Shown: positions 35,135 through 48,212, counted from the first letter of the stretch. The stretch is DNA of 64,000 nucleotides from Angiostrongylus vasorum (GCA_018806985.1 JADANN010000197.1:451501-515500), one strand, 5' to 3'. Numbers and translations: made by a program. Notes: generated by a model not told the origin, from the letters alone.

Positions 35135-35817
35135 TTCCTACCAATACAAACAGTTAACCTTGGAGAGTAAGCACATTTTAAGAATATCACTCACTAGCGC
35201 AGACCTACCTTTTGGAAAAAAAGCTGTGGGAAAATAATAAAGGATGATCGTGTCATTCATTGTAAGAACAAAACTCAAAAATATGGATGTGAAAATATCT
35301 GTTTGGTTTACACTTCAACTGAAGCACAATCAATCGGAATATTTTCCTAAAAAAAAGCACCAGAAGTATGCCGTTAACAGTCATCCTAATAACTGTACCC
35401 TTATGACAAAAAACAACGCAACAGAGTAACTAAGCCGCAAGCATTTCAGTTCTCCGCCTAAATTACTCCATTGTCACACTCGTCCACGCCTGGACGAGTT
35501 TTCCGCTCATTTTTTTTAAAATTTTCATCACTATCATCATAGTCATCACGGTTTTCGTAATCATAGTTATCACCTGTAGTCATCTTTTTTCCGTGGGGAT
35601 TTCGTTTTGTACTTTATTGTACCTGAAGCGTGTTGCATAGTTATAACAACCCACCCACCAATCACGGCCTATGGAGCAATGTCCCTGCAAAAAAATGTGG
35701 GAAAACAACGGTGCAATGAAAAGTAGAAAAACATATTCTGAAATCATAGGTATTCGCGGCAGAATTAAAATTCCTTTAAAAAATTCACTAAAATCTCCTC
35801 TTGTGTGCTACTCGGAG

Positions 35818-36112
35818 AGCGCGCATCTAGCGCAGTGGTTGGAAGCGCCATGCAATACACATGGGTTCGATCCACGCGCCTAAGACTCACCAAGCCTTCC
35901 ACCCCATCGGGGTCAGCAAATTGATACCAGGCTTGTCTCGGAGGATACCAGCACTAACTCGTTGTCCACTTTGAGTCATTGTAAAGGTCAGATGTGCATT
36001 CAATCACCTCCAACGATGCTTAATGAAGTCGAATGCATAGCGCATTTCTCAGGGATTGGTCACCGCCAAGACTCATGGACTGGTCAACACCGAGACCTTT
36101 ATCCTTTACCCT
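35818..36112 (+). repeat. SINE family A, best-preserved tRNA boxes
   Basis: Box A TAGCGCAGTGGTTGGAAG and box B GGGTTCGATCC are both close to the eukaryotic tRNA consensus, so this copy shows the tRNA origin best. It ends in CTTTATCCTTTACCCTT. An internal insertion of about 20 bp lies near 36070 (CTCATGGACTGGTCAACACC). Confidence 0.87.
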
Positions 36113-36349
36113 TCATGTTAATCGGCATAATTTTCTGTACACATTACTTAAGAAATAAGAAGGGAAAAAAGAACCGCTGATTGCTTCATTATTGGAACTC
36201 ACACCAAAATTTCATTTATTTGGGGCCATCTTAGATGAAGGCATGAATGATGTTTCTCCACAGTTATCATTGGCATAGTGAATCTACTTCACATAGAGAT
36301 CTGGGAAGAAAAAGAAAAACGTTGAACTACTATAAAATAGATCGTTTAG

Positions 36350-36402
36350 CGAGCATATACTTCCTTCCTATACTTCCTTCATATACTTCCTTAAACTAGC
36401 GA
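36350..36402 (+). repeat. CTTCCTATA-type short tandem repeat
   Basis: Three to four imperfect units of ATACTTCCTTC. Confidence 0.7.
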
Positions 36403-36659
36403 AAAACCACTTAAGAAGAGGTTCTGCTCAAGCGACCCGAGCTCCATATTTGAAGAAAAAGAACAAGATTTACAAGAGTTCATATTTAAACATTACATTT
36501 CAAAAACACACTAGCTTCGACCGATCATGGGTCGGATTAAATAGATGTTTTTTCCAAATCTTGGTCCACGACTGACCAAGAACAGACACATCTGCTAACG
36601 AAGCAGGTTGAGAAGGAACACTTGTCGCTGGCATATAGTTGAATGAATATAAAGATGTA

Positions 36660-36785
36660 TAGCTTTTTCTTGCTTCCATCTATCCGTCTTTCTATATGTT
36701 CGTCTGCCTGTTTAGTTGTCTGTCTGTCCGCCTACCCATCTGTCTCGCTCTACTTTTCTTTTTACTTCTGTCTTTCTGTCCATCT
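36660..36785 (+). repeat. CTGTCTGT-like low-complexity tract
   Basis: CTGCCTGTTTAGTTGTCTGT and CTGTCCGCCTACCCATCTGT. The Ser/Leu/Cys-rich frame over it (36643-36996) is repeat translation, not a gene. Confidence 0.7.
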
Positions 36786-38231
36786 CATCTCTTATACCGT
36801 TTATCATTTAATAGCTCGAGTAAACATCTACCCATATATTGCAAGGATTTCACACCATTTAATTCCTCGCCTTGCATCGGTCATAGTCCAGATTTGGATG
36901 TACTTATATAGATATGTACAAATTTCTGTATGTATTTGGAACCCTTGTGCACTAGAGCTGCTCAATGACCTTCGCTCACTCAGGGACAGCATTTAGTACT
37001 TTGCAGTTTTTGCTCTTTATTTCTACCGTTTTTGTGACAAGCTAACCATAGCTGGATTTTCGTGTTCTGCCATAGCCTAATCTTACTCTTAGCTGCGCAC
37101 CCGAATGGAATTGTTGAACTCTCCTTTGAGTTAGTCACCCCTGGTGGAGAAAAGAATTCTCCGACGTAGACACCATTTCGAGAACCAGCAGCAGCGTCTG
37201 GTAACGATCAGGCAACTATTAAGGATGTGGTATAACTAAGAAGTGGTGCGACATAACTAAATAAGTGCAATTGAACCTGAGACCTAAACTAAGGGCTGCC
37301 CTGTTCACAAGCAGTTTGCTACCATTATTCTTACTTCTGTTTATTCACAAATCCCTTCCCATATGAGATCTCGTGCAGATTAATTGCGACGCAATCGCGT
37401 ACTTGCAACTGTGTCCTACACGTCGACCTAGCTGATTTTGTGAACAAATGGTAAGCAAATGGCAACTAAAAAAGGTATGGTTAAAGCTCTCATTCTCCTA
37501 CTCCTAAGGAGAAAGTAGAATAGAAAGCTAAAACAGATCTGGATGGCAGAGCGTCATAAACGTGCACGAAAAATGGTACCAAGAGCTGCTAGGTTGCCAG
37601 AATCTCAATGGAGTATGAGGATGTTTTGTGCTTATAACGCTCGGTCAACAGCATTGTAGGTAGAAGCAGTTTTCCATAGAGCACCTGATCATACAGGATA
37701 AAAGGACTAGGTGCGAAATTATCGAAACAAGGAACACGAGGATATGCCATTCATTAAATGTCATTTGTAATGCCGGAGAAGAACTCGGGCTCGGGACATG
37801 ACAGTTAGTAGTGGTCAGCAATATTCGTGAGTGGTAACACCTAAGTAATTTTACATCGGTTTAACGAGATGAAATGGAATACAGGTACAGCTAGGGACAA
37901 AGGATTAGTGATTTCTCGATGATAACCAGAACCACATGTTGATAATCCATCTTCACGATGAACAGTACCACAAATTGGTCGGAGCATTTTATCTCCAACC
38001 AAAGTTTTCTTTTTTTCCCTCACTGTTGGATTGCGAGGCGAATGTTGTCTCAGATGACAAGATCGAATAGGACTGAATCGTTCCAAGATGTCGTTCCATG
38101 TTGTGGTCCTCTCACAGTGCATATTACCATAAGAAGCGCCCATCAGGAACTCAATGGATATTGATATTCCTACGAGAGACGCTTGCTGTTCTTTTTACTG
38201 CAAAACTTCATCACTTTCCTACATCGAACAA
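36786..38231. other. No gene recognised
   Basis: The minus-strand frame 37841-38143 has ordinary composition but no motif, and does not continue the lamin tail. Confidence 0.5.
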
Positions 38232-38552
38232 CTCAGAGTCAGCGTAGTAGTTAAAGGTGCCTCATAATACACACGTGGTCCCTGGTTCGAACACGCGTCA
38301 GAGGTCCCTGGCTCAACCACGCGTCCGAGGTCCCCCACCCTTCCATCGCTCTAGGTCGGCGAATTGGTACCTACTTTGTACTGGAGAATAGTAGCATAGC
38401 ACTTACTTTACACATCGGTAGGGCTTCAAACCATTGTATAAGCCAGATATGCATTGAATCACCTCTAACGATGGATGATGAAGTCGAATGCATGTCATAT
38501 CCTTTAGAGATCGACAAACGTCTAGCGTTTCTTTATCGTTTTATCCCAGCAA
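38232..38552 (+). repeat. SINE family A with internal tandem duplication
   Basis: After box B, GTCCCTGGTTCGAACACGCG is followed by a second partial copy (GAGGTCCCTGGCTCAACCACGC), giving a 20-30 bp tandem duplication of the box B region. The rest of the body is diverged. Confidence 0.75.
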
Positions 38553-39279
38553 TAATATTTAAGCACTGACTTCTAGTTTCTCTTTTCAGATATTAAGAAC
38601 AACAACTGCATTGGACCAACTAATAAAAAATTCATCCTTACCTTTTTCACAGTGAGCTATGCCACTCCATATATGCGTTGTGGAACTGTTGCAGATAAAA
38701 GAGAAAGAAAAACGATGAAGGTGGATCGAATTCTTAAATAATAAAGACCAACATCATATGACAGTGTTTCGCATGAAGATAAAAGTAGTGCATGACATTC
38801 AAAGGTAACGAACAAAAAGAGAACAAAACAGGAGACGATTATAATGAAACAACAATTCCGAGGTCCGAGATACTCGGGTGAACCGCTTCTTCGGCAGTAC
38901 TGACGGCGGTATATTCAAACACTCGATGATGAGATGTTATTAGGACACCTTACTCCATACATTCAAGCGCAAATTGTTTCAGATGTCCGTCGTTCATTAT
39001 ACCTAAGAAACCTCACCACGACGTATGGAACGTCTTCAAACGACAATACAAACAACAAAAACGATGCCTGTGAAGTAACACTTGGCTAATCATTAGGTAT
39101 GAGATGACATTAAAGAGATATCGTACGTTTGGAAAAAGAAAGGACGAGGTGCACATGGACTATCTCAACCTCAACTAAAAAAAACATTAGGAAACAAGAA
39201 GTACGGTGCTCCATACCTTTGAACACTAAAAACAACAAAAAAAAGTGCGAATAATAAACGACGCACTATTGCCGGCGTT
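38553..39279. other. Downstream flank and presumed 3'UTR of lamin
   Basis: Lies past the lamin stop on the minus strand. No AATAAA is evident close to the stop, so the polyadenylation site cannot be placed. Confidence 0.5.
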
Positions 39280-42200
39280 TTACATGACAGAACACCGCTC
39301 GGCTGGATCCGAGGGGTCGGTGGACTCATCGGATTCGAATGTAACTGAGGACCTCAAATCTCCTTCGTGATCCTCGAGGCGTACAGATGGATTGTCGCCA
39401 ATAGGCCACTACAACACATACTTTTCCCAGGAAAAACACTTAGGAAACTAAACGAACTAATTCTTAGTTCTACCTATAACTTACACTCTGCTTCTTCATC
39501 ACAAAATCGGTGGGTGGCCGATGTTTTTCACCAGAATCTGCGGAATAAACTGTAACGTGGCCATGGGGATCAAGTTTCATGCGTGTATTAAACTGGTAGG
39601 ATACCTTAAAAAGATTTCAAAAACGATCTCATTAATTGTCATTATACCTTTTATCATATTTTTAAAGCAAGATATATGGCGCAGTGGTTAGCGGTTCTTG
39701 CAATACATGTGGTTGTTGGCTCGACCCCGCGCCCTGGGCTCACCAAGCCTTCCATCCATTGGGTTCGGTGAATTGATACCAGGTCTGTTTGCGAAGATAG
39801 AAGTACTGATTTGAAACATTGGAAGGCATCGCGAATCATTGTGCAGACCAGATATGCATCCAATCACCTCTAACGTTGCTTAACGAAATCGGATGTATGA
39901 CGCATCCCTTAGAGACTGATCAAAGCTAAGAGCTTTGTCCTCTATCCTTTAACTTTATCATAGTTGAAAGGCAAAACAACACAAGTTGTATTTTCACACT
40001 CTGTTCATTTCAGTCAACGATCCATGTGTCATACCCTCATAAGCGCAGCGTGGAATGCCATGCGATGAACCATAACTATGCACGCTTCAGTCTGATTCGT
40101 TACAACGAAGGTAACAGATCTATCTGCGACGAATATGTTGCATGCTATCCAATACATTTAACAGTTGGAAATACTGGTCATGGCAAAGGCCAATGTCATA
40201 TTTACTGCCCTAAAAAACTGGTTAATGTAACAAGGATGTGATTGTTCATTCTATTGAGGTTCATGAGGGGAAACTTCACCTTCACCATTCCCAATGTCAA
40301 ACAACTAAAACGTCCATAGAACGGAAAATGTTGTTTAGGAACTACTAAATCCAATAAAGCTAATCAAGCAATGCGTGAAAAGTGTAACAGTAAAGCATGC
40401 ATCTCGTAAAACGTTACGGACGAACGCATATCTCGCCCGGACAATGACTTTCATGAGCCTATCGATTTACCAGGTCGGTACTTTTGTCCTACGGAACTAA
40501 TTTGGTACCAATTTTCAAATCAAGAGAATAGTTTTGCTACACCCAACGATCTAGTTCGAACTGCCTGGTATCTATTACCACATCTGTATTGCAGAGCAGT
40601 TCTAAACACTGTGTTGCACGCGCTCCATTGACAGAATAAAGTCACAAAATAGAAAGATTGATGACGTTCAGCTTACCTCTTTACCACCAGCACGAACTAG
40701 AAGCTTCCAGTGTGCAATACTGACTTCCTCGTCCGTACTGTTAGCAATGCGCACCCACTGTCCATTTGGATCTATTTCATCAATGCCTACTGGTCCATCA
40801 ACATGCTTTTGCATCTGAAGTTCCGCGAATAACTGCTGTCCATACAAACCTACGTCCATTTTCACTCTTCGAGAATTGTTCCACTAACTTACTCTCTGGC
40901 TGAGACGATGAAAATCTAAGTCATCATCACCATTCCATTCAATTCTTGCCCTCTTCGCACCACGCTGAGAACTACCTGGAAATTTCTAAAACTTAGCAGT
41001 AATACAACCACAACGTTGCTGAGATATTTGCAAAACTCTGGACTGAAGGCGTATATGATGGGGGAACGAACGCGCTATTGTCCTTTCCGGGTAGTAACGC
41101 GTTCACCACCACACCATGCGGGTCCTTCGTTTCGCCTTTCTCTCAGCTAGTTCCATCGATCAGTGCCAGGAAACGCTAGGCGAAACGAAGTACCCGCATG
41201 GTGTGGTGGTGAACGCGCCACTCCCCGGCAAAGACAATAACGCGTTCGTTCCCCACCACAGACACCTGCGGTCCAGAGGTTTGCAAATATCTCAGCAACG
41301 TTGTGGTTGTACTTCGCTTAGTACCCTGCCTGAAAATTGTAGTAGGCAGCAAATAAAAGGTAAAACTTAGCAGTAAATTGAGATATTCGACGAATATAAA
41401 ATCATACATGACAACATGAACATACCTGCCTACTACAAAAGGAAAAAATCTAGTAGTCTGGTAAGACAGGAGCATAAGAAACTGACCAGTTCCAGATGCG
41501 AATGAGACATGATGTGATGTCGCACTGTTATCACGTGATACCCCACCGGAAATATTGAGACGAGTTTCCTCGGACTGAAATTAATAGCTATCCATAGAAA
41601 TTTCATAATGATCTACAAATTTATTGAACGTCATGACTTCAATACTATATTAGTTTCACAGATTGAGACAGCTTTGAGAAAGAAATGAACTCAGCAGACG
41701 CACATGAAATAAAGCGATGTTAATCATTTGTGTTGAAATTAAAAACAGCGCTACTACATACCTCAAGTAGCATTCGATAAGTATTGAGTTCGGTGTCTAG
41801 TTGAATTTTGACATCAAGCAAATCGTGGAACTCGTCCATCATACGTTGAATCTCACGGTTCAACTCGGCGATACGGAGATCCTTTCCATCAAGTCTTTCT
41901 TGCCACGACCTTCTAGCAGCATCCATATCCTCCTTCAAGTCCGCCAATTCCCGGCGCAGATTATCAATCTAAAATAAGATGTCCGCTGCGATGGATGTTA
42001 TACTGAACATTATTGATAACAATTTTCTGATGGCTTGTAGCTGACCACAGCGTCATGTGTACTACCGCTCTTTTCCAGCTCATGCACGCGAACTCGCATT
42101 CGAGCGGCCTCGTCATGAGCCGCTTCAGCTCTTTCACGGGCATCATTGAGCTTGTTTTTATAGGACTCTTCAAATGCGCTCTTGTTAGCAGCAAGCTGTG

Positions 42201-43784
42201 CTTGAAAACGTGCACGCATCTCAGCAAGTTGATCTTGGAGCTTAGATTGATACTCCTCATTGATCTGCTTCGCATATGTTGTCATATCTACTTGTCGCTT
42301 ATGGCGCACCTCTTCAAGGGCCTAGAATGAAATGATGTAGACGACTGAGTGAATTGGTACATTTGCCTGTAGCATATACCTAGAACTCTTCATCTTTACA
42401 TACCGATTTATGTTGCTTTTTAAGAAACTCCAAGTCCTCGGTAAGAGCTTGAATTTTCGCGTTTGCTGCAGCGCGCAACACACTTTCATCCTCAAGATTC
42501 TTTTGCAAAGCGGCTAGTTGCATACGTAAACGCGCAAGCTCTTTTTCCATATCCTGAAATTGGTGAAGTACTATCGTAAATTACCCCAACAGAGGTGAGC
42601 AACCTAATCATATGCGAGAATAACTTACATCCACCTGAGTTACCGCCTTGTCCAGCTTGTTCTGCAATGTCTTCTGCTTTGCTGTGCTTGACTCTGCTAG
42701 TGATAACGCCGACAAGCGCTCATCTTCAGACTAAAACTCTCGATGAACATTGTAAAGACGTCATAAAAGAGAAAAATTACGTACTTTCAAATATCAGTTT
42801 GCTTACCTTCTTCAAATCCCTCTCCAATTTTCCAACTTTTGAAGCAAGGCGCTCATGTTCAGCTTGAGCTGAGTCACGTTCAACGGCATACTTGGCTGCT
42901 TGCTCACGAGCATCCTCCAAAGCTTGGCGAAGACGTGCCTGCACAAAAAACAAGCAAATCAGGTGAAAATGGAGAATGCCACTCAAGTACATCAATGAAA
43001 CGTTTGTAGGAGTAATCAGCTTCCGGAACCAAAAGGACCGATTTCTAAAGACTGAAGCACCAGCGGATTTAAAGATGACACTCACACGCTCAGCTTCGAA
43101 ACGTTCCGCTAAATTGTTTCTCTCCTTTTTTTCGATTATTTCAATATCTTTGATCTGTACCGTCAGACGATTATTTTCGGCTTCTAGCTGACGCACTTTC
43201 TGTAAAGAAAATCGGAACACATTGAAGTAAAAAAGACGTGGGATGAAATTCGGAATCATAGTTGGGAACATCGAGAATCCTAATGGAAACAATATGTTTA
43301 TGCAGACATAAAATATAAAAACAACAATTTCTAAGAAATCTTTATCTAGAAACCATCACTATCGTTACACATTTGACCCTTTCCAAACATTGCCCAATTC
43401 AATTCCTTATATCTTTTCCCTAACACAATGTCTAACTAGGAAGAATTCAATGGTGGCATTTTCTAAATTTCTCTACTACTCGATAAATACCACCTATTCA
43501 ATACTAGAATGCTCTCTAAAGTTGAGCAAAAAGCTCTTACATCTATGTATGTAGCTAGGCGACTGTTAAGTCCAGTAAGTTGTTCCTTCTCCTGCGAACG
43601 AGTGTTCTCGAGTATCGATTGGCTTAAAATTCCAAAACTCAACAATGTAAATAACAAAATAGAAAAGAACAAACACTATCAGAAACGAAACCTACAATGA
43701 GTCTTCACCAGTCGCGAAGCCGAAACCGGACTCAGCCCGAATTGGACCCGACGAACGTGTAGTTTTCGTCTTGCGAGTGGACAT
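39280..43784 (-). CDS. lmn-1: Nuclear lamin (B-type, prenylated), complete 13-exon gene
   Basis: Nuclear intermediate-filament protein forming the lamina under the inner nuclear membrane. Exons, 5' to 3': 43696-43784, 43541-43622, 43086-43199, 42807-42938, 42629-42730, 42404-42553, 42046-42321, 41762-41968, 41487-41574, 40893-40975, 40677-40814, 39485-39604, 39280-39408. All phases join, giving 569 residues, close to the C. elegans lamin length. Visible in order: short head with RSS near residue 10; rod from about 43 to 386, with the coil 1A motif LNSRLATYID (48-57) followed by KVRQLEAENN, and the coil 2 end DLLDVKIQLDTELNTYRMLLE's final TYRMLLE at 378-384; a basic nuclear-localisation patch KRAR (421-424); a lamin-tail Ig fold starting GPVGIDEID (448-456) and including WPIGDNPS (528-535); C-terminal CSVM (566-569), a CAAX box for farnesylation. 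The start gives the lamin head and follows a TTTTCAG acceptor. Donors after exons 7 and 9 are GTCAG rather than GTAAG/GTGAG. Intron 9 carries an inverted repeat pair and intron 11 carries two SINEs. Exon borders were placed by eye against remembered LMN-1; a boundary could be off by a codon. Confidence 0.95.
39668..39958 (+). repeat. SINE family A copy in lamin intron 11, antisense to the gene
   Basis: tRNA-like head with box A (TGGCGCAGTGGTTAGCGG) and a weakened box B (TTGGCTCGACCCC), then the family A body and an ATCCTTTAA tail. Several substitutions from other copies indicate an old insertion. Confidence 0.8.
40400..40636 (-). repeat. Degenerate SINE family A copy in lamin intron 11
   Basis: The minus strand shows GAGCGCGTGCAACACAGTG as a decayed head, a middle matching the body, and truncation of the 3' end. 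It is more diverged than the plus-strand copy in the same intron, so the two insertions are independent. Confidence 0.65.
41010..41370. repeat. Family C inverted pair inside lamin intron 9
   Basis: The left arm (about 41018-41160) is a minus-oriented family C element and the right arm (about 41172-41305) a plus-oriented one. The tRNA-like blocks and the TTTGCAAATATCTCAGCA end occur in both orientations, so transcribed RNA can fold into a hairpin with arms of roughly 130 nt. The right arm continues to the family C tail with a GTAGGCAGCAAATAAAAG-type end near 41358. It fills most of the 511-nt intron. Confidence 0.8.
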
Positions 43785-43800
43785 TATGACGGCTGGTCAC

Positions 43801-43807
43801 CTGAAAA
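43801..43807 (-). promoter_or_regulatory. Probable spliced-leader (or 5'UTR intron) acceptor of the lamin gene
   Basis: On the minus strand TTTTCAG ends 16 nt before the lamin ATG. This is the strong nematode 3' splice consensus with no coding exon of lamin head sequence upstream. Its closeness to the start codon is typical of SL1 trans-splicing; a cis-spliced 5'UTR exon further upstream would look the same. Confidence 0.6.
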
Positions 43808-46800
43808 GCAACTAAAACATGATTCTGTAATTAAACAGTACAAAGACGAAACAGAAAAAAAAGCCGTGTAAGAAACGACACAACGTAAAGAGCCAAACCT
43901 TGAGGAGATTTCATCAGTCTACAGATATTTCACCTAATTTAGCGCTACCACACCACAAATTCTTAAGATATGTCGCTTATTACGAGAACAAAAAATGGTG
44001 TTCAGCTGTGTTGGAAGGGAGGACAACACATGGCTGTCAGATAACGAACAAAAGGGGAGCAGAAACAACAGAAACAACAGAAACATAACGCGAAAAACAT
44101 ATCGTTCCAATTCGAAAAGTTCTATCACGAAAAAAATTAAACTAGAACAAAACGAAAAACGTATAAATCAATAGATAAATGATACCTGGATGAATAAGCT
44201 TCGTACAGAAAATCCATACATCCATGAAATGTCCAGACTTTTAACAAAGTGCAAGCTAACAATCATTGCTTTGAGTTAAAAGATCCAAAGCAAAGTGCAG
44301 CGTACATTACATCAAATCCACGAGTTTCCACACAACGTTTTACCGGCAAAAAACTGCCGATCAATAGTGTTACGTCAAGAAATCACGAAACACTGGTGCT
44401 GTGGTCCAAGTGACGGTGAGTATATAACGTAAACTTTTAGAAATGACACAAACTGGGTAATCGATAATGCTGGATATGAAAAGTGTAGGCATAACCAAGT
44501 GGAATGACGAAAGGTGACTAACAGCGACGAGAAATGGAGAGCACTCGGAAGCACTGGCAATGATAAATGGACGGATAGGCTATGCGCATAAGTGGATAAC
44601 ATGAAAGTCAAACGATCAACACGTTTCCAAAGGAAATTCAACATGAAAAAAAGCGGGTATTTCCTTCTAAACAGTCCAACGATCAATACTTGTTTCCACA
44701 AGAACTTGAACATGAAAAATCAGTGATTTCCTCCAAAACAACAGTGATCGGTACGACAATCGACTTCCAGACAATACATTAGTAGCATACTAGGTGCAAA
44801 AATGTGCAATTCTCATTATCCAGCGTACACGGAACGGTATGGATTGGGTCAGATTTCTGATTGGAGCACCTGATCGTCTGAAGCTTTTCAGATTTCATTC
44901 GTTTTTACAACAATGTTGAGAACAGATCTCTGTTGTAGAACCCAATATTCATAGACCACCTAGTCTTTTAAACTTCACCACGTATGATTGAAAACACGAC
45001 ACATACACAAATCAATGATGGGGTCAGCAAAACCACTGCCATAGGTGGCCCAAAAGTAATCTTGACCTCAATCTCCTTAAAAGTTGGACGTTCTTACTAA
45101 TAAATCGAGGCTTCCTTCAACATGTAATTCATAACAAAATACTCCACAAGAAAACCTACGAGATAATATTCAGCCTTTCTTTCCACTGGCCACGTTTCTA
45201 AGTGAACTTAGGTTCCACTAGCGAGTAGCAGAGATGTTCTCTGTCCACTAATCAGGCTAACAGACATTACCATGGATTGCATCAACAAATAAGTACACAA
45301 CGAAATTTGGGTTAATACACTTGTCAACTGGATGAAAACTTCTACTGTCCTCAAAAAACACGAGCGTTGGTCAGCGATATGGAAAAAACGAACAAACACC
45401 GGCAGCTAGGACTTGCCGGGAAAATCAAGATTCTAAAGCCACAAAACTGCTGATGTTTCTAGAAGAGCTAAAAAGCATTCATGTAAAAACTGAGAACAGA
45501 CCCTTAGCAAAAACGAACTCAGTGTAGGAAGACCCCCCTTTGAAGAAGGACCAGAGCTCTTATACATAAAGGATACAGTGACAAACACAGCTGTTTTCGA
45601 AATTCCATCAGAAGAACAAGTGCCTGCGACGCAACGCGATCGATAAACCCATGTGGCCCCTAAGGAAGTCGGTCGCACGGGGTTTAACGCGTAAATTCCC
45701 GCCAAGGGCAATTTTTTTGTCTCATTGTGCTCCACAGTAAAAGAAAGGAGGAAAGAACGAAAGAAAGAGAGAAAGAAAGAAAGAAAGGAAGAAAGAAAGA
45801 AAGGACAGCAAAGGCAGATAAAAAGTTCAGAATGTTCAGTTCGATAGGGAGAATAATCGTATTCGACAATCGTATAATATCGTAAAATAACACTTAGTAT
45901 ACAAAGGAAAAAGAACTAGTAGGTATTCTGTTAAAACGCTAACAGTCCTAAAGCTGTTTAGCCAACCATAGGACCTTAAGGATTCCGACATCTCTCTCGT
46001 AACAACTGGTAAATCAATGAGTGGACAGGAATGAGTAAACTGGATAGTTCTCTACTCACGCCTATAATTCACATCAGTACTCGTCATCCAAACAGATGGT
46101 AGGTGATTTTATAACTTAACATGACGAACTAATAAAAAAACGGTCCAATCTATTAAAAGACCAATGAAACCAAGACGAAACGAAATGTCGCGATTTGGGG
46201 GCGAAGGCAGTGGTCATTTGAAATGGCGTTTTACACGCAGCTTCGGTAGATAGAGTATGAGTGGTTAGATGAGAAACAGGAAGGACCCAAAGCGAAAACC
46301 CTGATTCGTATTCAACATACCACGAGAAAGATTACTGAAATATGAACAAAAGCTAATGATTTGAATTTAATTTGCGTGGTCAAATACAAACTATCTTGTT
46401 GAGCAGCTTGCTCCAGGTGTTCTTCTTCTGAGTCAGGATGGTACGAAAAGAACAACTAAGGAACAAAGAGGCTTTAAAATTTGATCCAATCGTCAGCAAA
46501 TCAACAACAACAACAACAAAAGAGAGTGGGAAAGCGAATGGGAGAGGAAGGAGAACAATTACAAGATGGACAAATGTAAAGTAGTTCAGAGTACAATAAG
46601 GTACTAGAAAGAATTCTTCAAAGACCTATTTCGAAAGCGGCGGACAATCTGTAAGCCACGTAACCAGTAGTAAAACCCCACATATACAAAGTGTCACGAG
46701 CAGTTTCTTGGGAAACCAAGCTAAAAAATACCGTCGTTTGAGCTGCCTGCTGGACTTCATTTTGTTGCTTGCTCTGCAACTACACATAAAGCACATTTAA

Positions 46801-47949
46801 CTCACGCCTGAAGCTAAATCTCAACACTGTAGCCTTGCCGAAGTTTAACAAAAAAAAACTACTTCTTCTACAAACTAGAAACAGCACTGTACTAGTAAGT
46901 TATGATGTTAACTGTCCCCATAGCTCAGAAGAATGTCGAACTTTGTTATTAGTAATGGACAAACCCATTTGAACCGAGTACGGAGCATTCAAAGGAATGG
47001 TGCATTTGACGCGCACGCTGCGAATCGATAGCCGAGCAATTCACCGGCACCTCAACCATGCCACGCCTTCCGCAAACACGTACCAGACGCGGAAAGGGCA
47101 ATCTGCCAGATGTGGGATTAGGAACCCAGCGGAGATGGGGTTCGACAAGTGTGAAATGAAGGTCACTGATTGATCTCTGTGATATTCGTAATGGAACTAG
47201 GAGATCTATTCGTCGACGATGCCTGCCTGACATATCCGCAATAAGAGCCTTTTGTTGGGCATAGATGGGTCGTTGCGTCTGGCAAAGTATAGTGCCATAA
47301 ACGACTAACTATTCCCATAACTTCATAGAACACGTACGGGGAGCCTCAAAGCGCCTCTAGCAAAGTGCCTATTTGTTCTAGTCATGAGCTAAAGCTACCC
47401 ACTTCACTCTGCTTGCACGACAAACGCGAAAATATGACAATCTTCATACGAGTATATTCACACTAACTTCTCTCTCACTTTTTCTCCTTGTCCTTTAAGA
47501 GTTCTCCACTTTGTCGCCAGGCTACGTGGCGCTTCTCCAGAAAAGGTAGATAGAGTGCGGTGCTAAAGGCCCATCAAACCAGAATATACTTACTTTAACA
47601 TACAACTGGATTGTAGTAGTGCCGTGACGGACTGATATTAGGCTTAAGCTTAGGCTGAACTGTCTCTCCAGAAACAGTAAAAGTATAGGAGCTTAGTGAG
47701 CAGCACCTGTGCACGACAGACTAAAGAATAGGGAGCCTACTGGGATATGTTTGCCCTCATCGACGATTAACCAAATTGTAGGTAACATAAATGAGGATAG
47801 CAGGTAGTACAAGTATCTCCTGTTCAACAATGAAACCTTTGCTTTGGTTAACAAACAACACAATCGCGAAGAATAAACACCATGTTAAGAAAACACATTG
47901 AAAGTCTACTTCTACTAAGTTCCATCCTACTGAAATAAAGGTAAAAAAA
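43808..47949. other. Upstream flank of lamin, no gene recognised
   Basis: Four kilobases almost free of the SINE and LINE families that crowd the rest of the window. Presumably holds the lamin promoter, but no defined element can be named. Confidence 0.55.
45738..45810 (+). repeat. GAAA microsatellite
   Basis: GAAAGAAAGAAAGGAAG-type purine run about 2 kb upstream of the lamin start. No known role. Confidence 0.88.
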
Positions 47950-48212
47950 GCTAAAGCTCTCGCTGTCGACCAATCCCTGAGGTATGCGCCAAGCATTAGA
48001 CTTCATTAAGCATCGTTTGGAGATGACTGAATGCATATCCGACCTTTACAATGACTCGCGTGGCTTACCGTTGTACCGAGCTCTCAGACTGGTCTGGTGC
48101 CAATTTACCGGCCCAGGGGGGGATGGTACGCTTGGTGAGCCACGGGTGCGGGGACCGATCCCACATGTGTGTTGCAGGGCGCCTCCGACCACAGCGCCAC
48201 ACGCGAGATCTA
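47950..48212 (-). repeat. SINE family A
   Basis: Tail side AAAAAAGCTAAAGCTCTCGC on the left, head TCGCGTGTGGCGCTGTGG on the right. The segment for CTGGCTCGATACATC is shortened. Confidence 0.85.

Noticed and set aside
35818..35890. Functional tRNA gene at the family A head
   Set aside because: No proper anticodon or acceptor stem; the full SINE body follows.
37841..38143. Additional 3' exons of the lamin gene
   Set aside because: The lamin reading frame already ends with a CAAX box and stop at 39280; this frame has no lamin-tail similarity.
38820..39180. Gag-like plus-strand coding piece (DDEMLLGHLTPYIQAQIVSD)
   Set aside because: A short stretch suggests protein, but stops interrupt it, no LTRs or polymerase motifs are nearby, and it lies in the presumed lamin 3' flank.
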